DNA of 15,447 bases from contig JAPLMO010000060.1 in the NCBI GenBank assembly GCA_026386995.1, positions 1 to 15,447 of the forward strand. The letters are read 5' to 3'. Source of the stretch: Planctomycetota bacterium (GTDB lineage Bacteria; Planctomycetota; Phycisphaerae; FEN-1346). Numbering within the stretch: position 1 is the first letter of the stretch; each line of letters starts with the position of its first letter. Positions 12,147 to 15,447 of the stretch are shown here, piece by piece. The notes under the pieces are model-generated. The model saw only the letters and a program-made list of their open reading frames with translations. It had not been told where the DNA came from and made no database searches. A program made the position numbers and the translations under genes.

Positions 12147-13436
12147 ATGAAGAAACGATGCAGGCGGCTTGATGATACTGGCGCCTGTTTGTGCGCGTTG
12201 GCGTTTGCGGGCGTGTTGGTGGCCGCCATTTGCTCTGCGCTGGCCGGTCCGCCGCAAGGTGAATACGCCGTTGAGAAGGATGCCGACGGCGACGGCGTCC
12301 AGGAATGGGAAGGCCCCGCCGTCTACTGGGAAGGCCGCCTGCGTCCCTACATGCATCAGAAACCCGACTGGTATGCCTGCGCCGAGGCCGTCCGCATCGC
12401 CGATAACGTGCTCCTTTATCAGTGCGACTCGGGCGGCTGGCCGAAAACACTGGCCTTTAAGCAGAGAATCAACCTGACCGCGATCGTCTCCGACAAGGAC
12501 CGGCCGGCCCTCGCGGCGGCCAAGAGCCGGACCGACAGCACGATCGACAACGGCGCAACCTACACACAAATGGAATACCTCGCCCGTGTGTTCAACGCCA
12601 CGAAGCAGGAGCGGTTCAAGGAGGCGTTTCTGAAGGGCATCAATTATCTCCTCAACGCCCAATATGAGAACGGTGGCTGGCCGCAGTTCTATCCCGCCCC
12701 CAAGGACAAAGCCTACCTTGCGCGCATCACTTCCAACCACGACGCGAAGGACTACTTCGCACACATCACTTTCAACGACGAGGCGATGGTGACCGTCCTG
12801 CGGTTGCTGCAAAGAATCGCCCGCGATAAACCCACGTATGCCTTTGTCGATGCCGACCGCCGCGCGCGGTGCGGAAAGGCCGTGGCCAAGGGCGTCGAGT
12901 GCATCCTGAAGTGCCAGGTTCTGGGCGACGGTAGACGGACCGGGTGGTGCGCGCAGCACGACAAGAAGACTCTGGCGCCCGCCCCGGCCCGCGTGTACGA
13001 GAAGGTCTCGCTCAGCGGGCACGAGACGGTGGGCATCGTGCGGTTCCTGATGAGCCTCGACGAGCCATCGCCTGATGTCGTGGCCGCCGTCCAGTCGGCC
13101 GTGGCATGGTTCGACTCGGTCAAGATCAGGGGCCTGCGTCTGGTGGATAAAGAAGATCCGTCGCTGCCCGGTGGGCATGACAGAGTCGTCGTGGCGGACC
13201 CGGCCGCCGACCCGCTGTGGGCCCGGTTCTACGAGATCGGCACGCACCGGCCCATCTTCTGCGGCAACGACGGCGTCATCAAGCGCAGCATGGCCGAGGT
13301 CGAGCCCGAGCGCCGCTGGGGCTACATGTGGTATTGCAGGACTCCTGCCGACCTGCTGGCCATGGACTATCCGGCATGGCAGAGGAAATGGGCGCCCGGG
13401 AAGAACGTCCTGACGAAAGGAACTCCGCAAGAATGA
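12147..13436 (+). CDS. Secreted pectate lyase, polysaccharide lyase family 10
   Basis: A 429-residue exported enzyme. ATG 12147 follows AAGGGA and gives a signal peptide ending near residue 33 (LAFAGVLVAAICSALAG). PL10 signatures appear in order: EAVRIADNVLLYQCDSGGWPKT (residues ~80-101), STIDNGATYTQMEYLARVF (with D134-N135), ENGGWPQFYP (174-183), HITFNDEAM (206-214), GWCAQHD (266-272), ARVYEKVSLSG (281-291, R282 a candidate for the catalytic Arg), WARFYEIGTHRPIFCGNDG (358-376) and ERRWGYMWY (388-396). PL10 enzymes cleave polygalacturonate by beta-elimination with calcium in an (alpha/alpha) toroid fold. A short DADGDG motif (residues ~45-50) just after the signal peptide could bind an extra calcium. 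No PEP-CTERM tail, so it is probably released. It implies use of plant or algal pectin. Confidence 0.9.
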   Translation: MKKRCRRLDDTGACLCALAFAGVLVAAICSALAGPPQGEYAVEKDADGDGVQEWEGPAVYWEGRLRPYMHQKPDWYACAEAVRIADNVLLYQCDSGGWPKTLAFKQRINLTAIVSDKDRPALAAAKSRTDSTIDNGATYTQMEYLARVFNATKQERFKEAFLKGINYLLNAQYENGGWPQFYPAPKDKAYLARITSNHDAKDYFAHITFNDEAMVTVLRLLQRIARDKPTYAFVDADRRARCGKAVAKGVECILKCQVLGDGRRTGWCAQHDKKTLAPAPARVYEKVSLSGHETVGIVRFLMSLDEPSPDVVAAVQSAVAWFDSVKIRGLRLVDKEDPSLPGGHDRVVVADPAADPLWARFYEIGTHRPIFCGNDGVIKRSMAEVEPERRWGYMWYCRTPADLLAMDYPAWQRKWAPGKNVLTKGTPQE

Positions 13437-13603
13437 GATGATTCATCATCGTGCTTGCATTTGTGGCCCGGCGAGACGGGGTCAGGAGCCTTACGGATAG
13501 GGCTCCAGACCTTTGCTCATCGCCATTCAACTGCGTGGGTGCATAGCACCCACCCTACATGTTCTGCACGGCAACAGCAGCCTGAAGAACACGCCACCCC
13601 CTC
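13437..13603. other. Gap between convergent genes with a small hairpin
   Basis: No gene. An 8-bp perfect hairpin gtgggtgc/gcacccac (13535-13542 with 13546-13553) closes on ata. It lacks a clear T tract on either side and may be a repeat fragment rather than a terminator. Confidence 0.45.
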
Positions 13604-14725
13604 TTACCTCTCAGCCGGGCCCCGAACCGCGGGCGGCCGGTCCACGATCGGCTTGGCCGGTGTCACGGGGGCCCGGAGGTCCTGGACCGAAAGGTGGATG
13701 GCGCTCTCGCCCAGGGCGACGCCCTTGCCGCGCACCGTGCCGCTCGTAAGGTCTATGCCGCGCCCGCTGCCCGGCGTGTCCTCGTACTTGCTGGTCCCTT
13801 CCAGGACGCGCGCGATAAACGCATCCACGTCCTTCTCGGTCACCTTTTTGGCATCGGCATCGTTCCACTCGCCCGAGGCCGATACGAGGTCCAGGGCATA
13901 ACCCTCGATCAGTTTCTCCTGGAGCCGCTCAAAAAGGTCGCGGCGGCCGAACAGTTCCATGCCGATCACGCGGCCGGTCCGCGCATCGGCCACGGCAATG
14001 CCGATGGTGTCGGGCGGGCTGAACTTGCCCAGGTCCTTGTGTGCCGCATCCTTGCGTTGCCTGGCCGCGGGCGAATTCATTCCCTCGTCGAGGCTGCCGG
14101 TCGGGGGCGCGGCCGCCGGCGCAAGGTTCTGGTTCATCTGGCGGACGCCCTCCCAGACCTCGGCCTGGCCGGCCCCCCGCATCAGGGACCCCTTGATGGC
14201 GGCCGGCGCCATGTTACTGGAAGCCTTGAAGTCCTTGCCGCCGCTCCATCGGTGCTGCTCGACGCAGAATACGGCGACCGCCACTTTGCCTTTGGTCTCG
14301 ATGAGGGCGTCCTTGGCGGCCATGCGCGTTTGCTTGCCGCCCTTGATGATCTCGCCGCTGACGATGAGGACGGACTTGGGGCCGGTGTTCTCCATCAGGA
14401 CTTCTGGGACCGCGGCCTGGTCCTTTTCGCTGACTTTCAGTTCTCCGGCGGCCGTGGCGTCGTCCATCGCCGCCCACTCGCCCGGCGCCTGCTTGCCGCT
14501 GAATCGGATTGGAAAGACGAGCATGTTCTTGTGCTTGCGTGGAGGGTCGACCGCCAGGTTCGCCAGGAGCATCTTGACCTCGGGCACATGGGCCGCCTTG
14601 GCCGTGTCCGCCTTCTCCGCCGCCTTCTCCTGCTGGCCGAGCGCCATGCTCATGGCGCCTATCAGGATGACCATCGCCGCCGCCGCACTCCACAGACCAA
14701 CCCATCTCGCCCGTGTCCGCAACAT
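13604..14725 (-). CDS. ARPP-1 (DUF6569) domain secreted protein
   Basis: A 373-residue protein. ATG at 14725 is preferred to an in-frame start 51 bp upstream because AAGGAG lies 7 nt before it. A signal peptide or anchor follows (VGLWSAAAAMVILIGAMSMALG). The body matches what I recall of the ARPP-1 / DUF6569 family: an FPI strand (71-73), SGEIIKGGKQTR (123-134) and CVEQHRW (154-160). A central helical stretch (170-235) and a second globular segment follow (TIGIAVADARTGRVIGMELFGRRDLF, ~240-265), then a Pro-rich tail. The family name (ARG and rhodanese-phosphatase associated protein) comes from gene context; no activity is established. It is convergent with the pectate lyase and has no same-strand neighbour in the window. 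Confidence 0.72.
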   Translation of the reverse strand: MLRTRARWVGLWSAAAAMVILIGAMSMALGQQEKAAEKADTAKAAHVPEVKMLLANLAVDPPRKHKNMLVFPIRFSGKQAPGEWAAMDDATAAGELKVSEKDQAAVPEVLMENTGPKSVLIVSGEIIKGGKQTRMAAKDALIETKGKVAVAVFCVEQHRWSGGKDFKASSNMAPAAIKGSLMRGAGQAEVWEGVRQMNQNLAPAAAPPTGSLDEGMNSPAARQRKDAAHKDLGKFSPPDTIGIAVADARTGRVIGMELFGRRDLFERLQEKLIEGYALDLVSASGEWNDADAKKVTEKDVDAFIARVLEGTSKYEDTPGSGRGIDLTSGTVRGKGVALGESAIHLSVQDLRAPVTPAKPIVDRPPAVRGPAER

Positions 14726-15035
14726 GGCAGTTCTCCTTGGTATGGGTCCTTTCGGCAACCGCATTTCACTCGACATACCCTTAGACGCAAGGAATCTGCA
14801 AAGGATTCAAGAAAACCTCGTAAGGCAGTCATGGACGTGGACGCGGATTCTGGCAGGTGGTTCCTTTCGTAGGGGCGGCCCTGTGTGGCCGCCCTGCCTT
14901 CAATGTGGCTGCTGCCCCCGGCCAACTGAAACAACGACCGGGCGGCCACACAGGGCCGCCCCTACGTTCCCCAATCGCCGGTGACCGAGGCATAACGGCG
15001 CCTGGTAGTCGCTGTAATTGCCGCACAGGTTTGGT
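14726..15035. other. Divergent intergenic region with REPIN-like doublet
   Basis: This lies between two divergently transcribed genes. It holds the inverted repeat pair at 14868-14966. Apart from the promoter at 15036-15062 I see no clear regulatory site, and no good promoter for the minus-strand gene (the best candidate has weak hexamers). Confidence 0.5.
14868..14966. repeat. REPIN-like doublet of palindromic repeats
   Basis: A perfect 27-bp inverted repeat lies at 14868-14894 and 14940-14966 (outer end cgtaggggcggccctgtgtg) with a 45-bp spacer. Each arm is itself nearly palindromic (ggcggcc..ggccgcc), so the DNA can form two small hairpins or one long one. The left arm plus outer flank recurs inverted at 2283-2341. 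The structure resembles REP doublets mobilised by RAYT transposases; no RAYT is present here. Confidence 0.7.
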
Positions 15036-15062
15036 TTGACACGGCCCCGCCGCGCCTATAAT
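15036..15062 (+). promoter_or_regulatory. Consensus promoter hexamers with short spacer
   Basis: Perfect TTGACA (15036-15041) and perfect TATAAT (15057-15062) are separated by 15 bp, shorter than the usual 16-18. They lie about 33 bp upstream of the GTG start of the last gene. Confidence 0.65.
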
Positions 15063-15094
15063 GTCATCGGTCGCACCATCACGCGGGAGGGCCC

Positions 15095-15447
15095 GTGGGA
15101 CTTCACGCCGTCACGATATTCCTGAGCGCGTTCCTTCTGTTCCAGGTCCAGCCCCTGATCGGCAAGCACATCCTGCCATGGTTCGGCGGCACGCCGGCGG
15201 TCTGGACGACGTGCATGCTGTTCTTCCAGATCGTGCTCCTGGCAGGCTATGCGTACGCCCATCTCATACGGACGCGGCTGTCCACCCGTGGCCAGGTCCT
15301 GCTGCACGTGGCGGTCCTGATCGCGGCCGCGGCGCTGCTGCCGATCGCACCGTCGGCCGCATGGAAACCGCAGGAGGCCGGCGACCCCACGTGGCGGATT
15401 CTCGGCACGTTGGCGGCCAGCGTGGGCCTGCCGTACTTCGCCCTTTC
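15095..15447 (+). CDS. Polytopic spermidine-synthase-like membrane protein, N-terminal part
   Basis: Only the first 117 codons are in the window. The GTG start has GGGAGG 4 nt upstream. The sequence opens with a membrane helix (VTIFLSAFLLFQVQPLI), then GKHILPWFGGTPAVWTTCMLFFQIVLLAGYAYAH, a strong signature of the family of large bacterial proteins with N-terminal membrane helices and a C-terminal spermidine-synthase-like methyltransferase fold. Two further hydrophobic segments follow (~62-80 and from ~105 to the edge). These proteins are common in planctomycetes and often annotated as fused MFS/spermidine synthase. Whether they make polyamines is unproven. The C-terminal domain lies outside the window. 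Confidence 0.85.
   Translation, partial: MGLHAVTIFLSAFLLFQVQPLIGKHILPWFGGTPAVWTTCMLFFQIVLLAGYAYAHLIRTRLSTRGQVLLHVAVLIAAAALLPIAPSAAWKPQEAGDPTWRILGTLAASVGLPYFAL

Noticed and set aside
12045..13430. 461-codon frame antisense to the pectate lyase
   Set aside because: It is a shadow of a strongly supported PL10 gene; the translation is His/Asp/Arg-rich and matches nothing.
13694..14872. 392-codon frame antisense to the ARPP-1 gene
   Set aside because: It is a shadow of the minus-strand gene, which has a good RBS, a signal peptide and family motifs. The plus frame has none of these.

Overview
The window looks like a chromosomal piece of a high-GC planctomycete, probably an uncultured Phycisphaerae-like lineage. 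This is inferred from five proteins with a PEP-CTERM tail of the form PEPATLSLLALGGLLALRRRR, a HAF-repeat protein, a PL10 pectate lyase, an ARPP-1 type secreted protein, the start of a membrane spermidine-synthase-like protein, and repeat-rich intergenic DNA. No tRNA, rRNA, CRISPR array, phage gene or transposase gene was recognised.

Layout. (1) 1-630: 3' end of a di-heme cytochrome c peroxidase-like gene and its terminator. (2) 651-1926, minus strand: a HAF-repeat PEP-CTERM protein with a promoter and a folded leader that ends in an intrinsic terminator before the RBS. (3) 1927-2376: no gene, one REP-like repeat. (4) 2377-4847: a clear promoter, an Nfu/NifU-like Fe-S scaffold, a 56-residue 2[4Fe-4S] ferredoxin, a terminator, then an NrnA-like DHH phosphoesterase translationally coupled to an alpha/beta hydrolase. 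(5) 4848-5702: a long non-coding stretch with a near-consensus promoter, followed exactly at the predicted transcription start by two tandem ~110-nt structured RNA elements, each closed by its own intrinsic terminator. (6) 5703-9919: four consecutive PEP-CTERM genes (a secreted protein, a PHP-domain phosphoesterase, a second secreted protein sharing leader, signal peptide and tail with the first, and an alkaline-phosphatase-superfamily hydrolase), closed by a terminator at 9947-9980. (7) 9920-11255: a repeat dump with a PEP-CTERM 3'-end remnant and a ~280-bp imperfect palindrome. (8) 11256-11894: a small membrane-anchored protein. (9) 11895-12146: a 110-bp MITE-like element with 21-bp perfect terminal inverted repeats and an 11-bp flanking duplication, nested in an older palindrome. 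(10) 12147-13436: a secreted PL10 pectate lyase. (11) 13604-14725, minus strand: an ARPP-1 (DUF6569) protein. (12) 14868-14966: a REPIN-like doublet. (13) 15095-end: promoter and 5' end of a polytopic spermidine-synthase-like protein.

How it fits together. The centre of the window is an export and surface locus. The proteins carry signal peptides and C-terminal PEP-CTERM anchors, which in known systems are processed by an exosortase; none is encoded here. The strongest candidate for something undescribed is the regulatory layer. Both PEP-CTERM transcription units (minus strand ~1891-651, plus strand ~5327-9919) appear to start with a helix at the 5' end of the RNA and to meet one or two intrinsic terminators before the first start codon. 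This suggests conditional antitermination by a riboswitch-like or protein-controlled mechanism.
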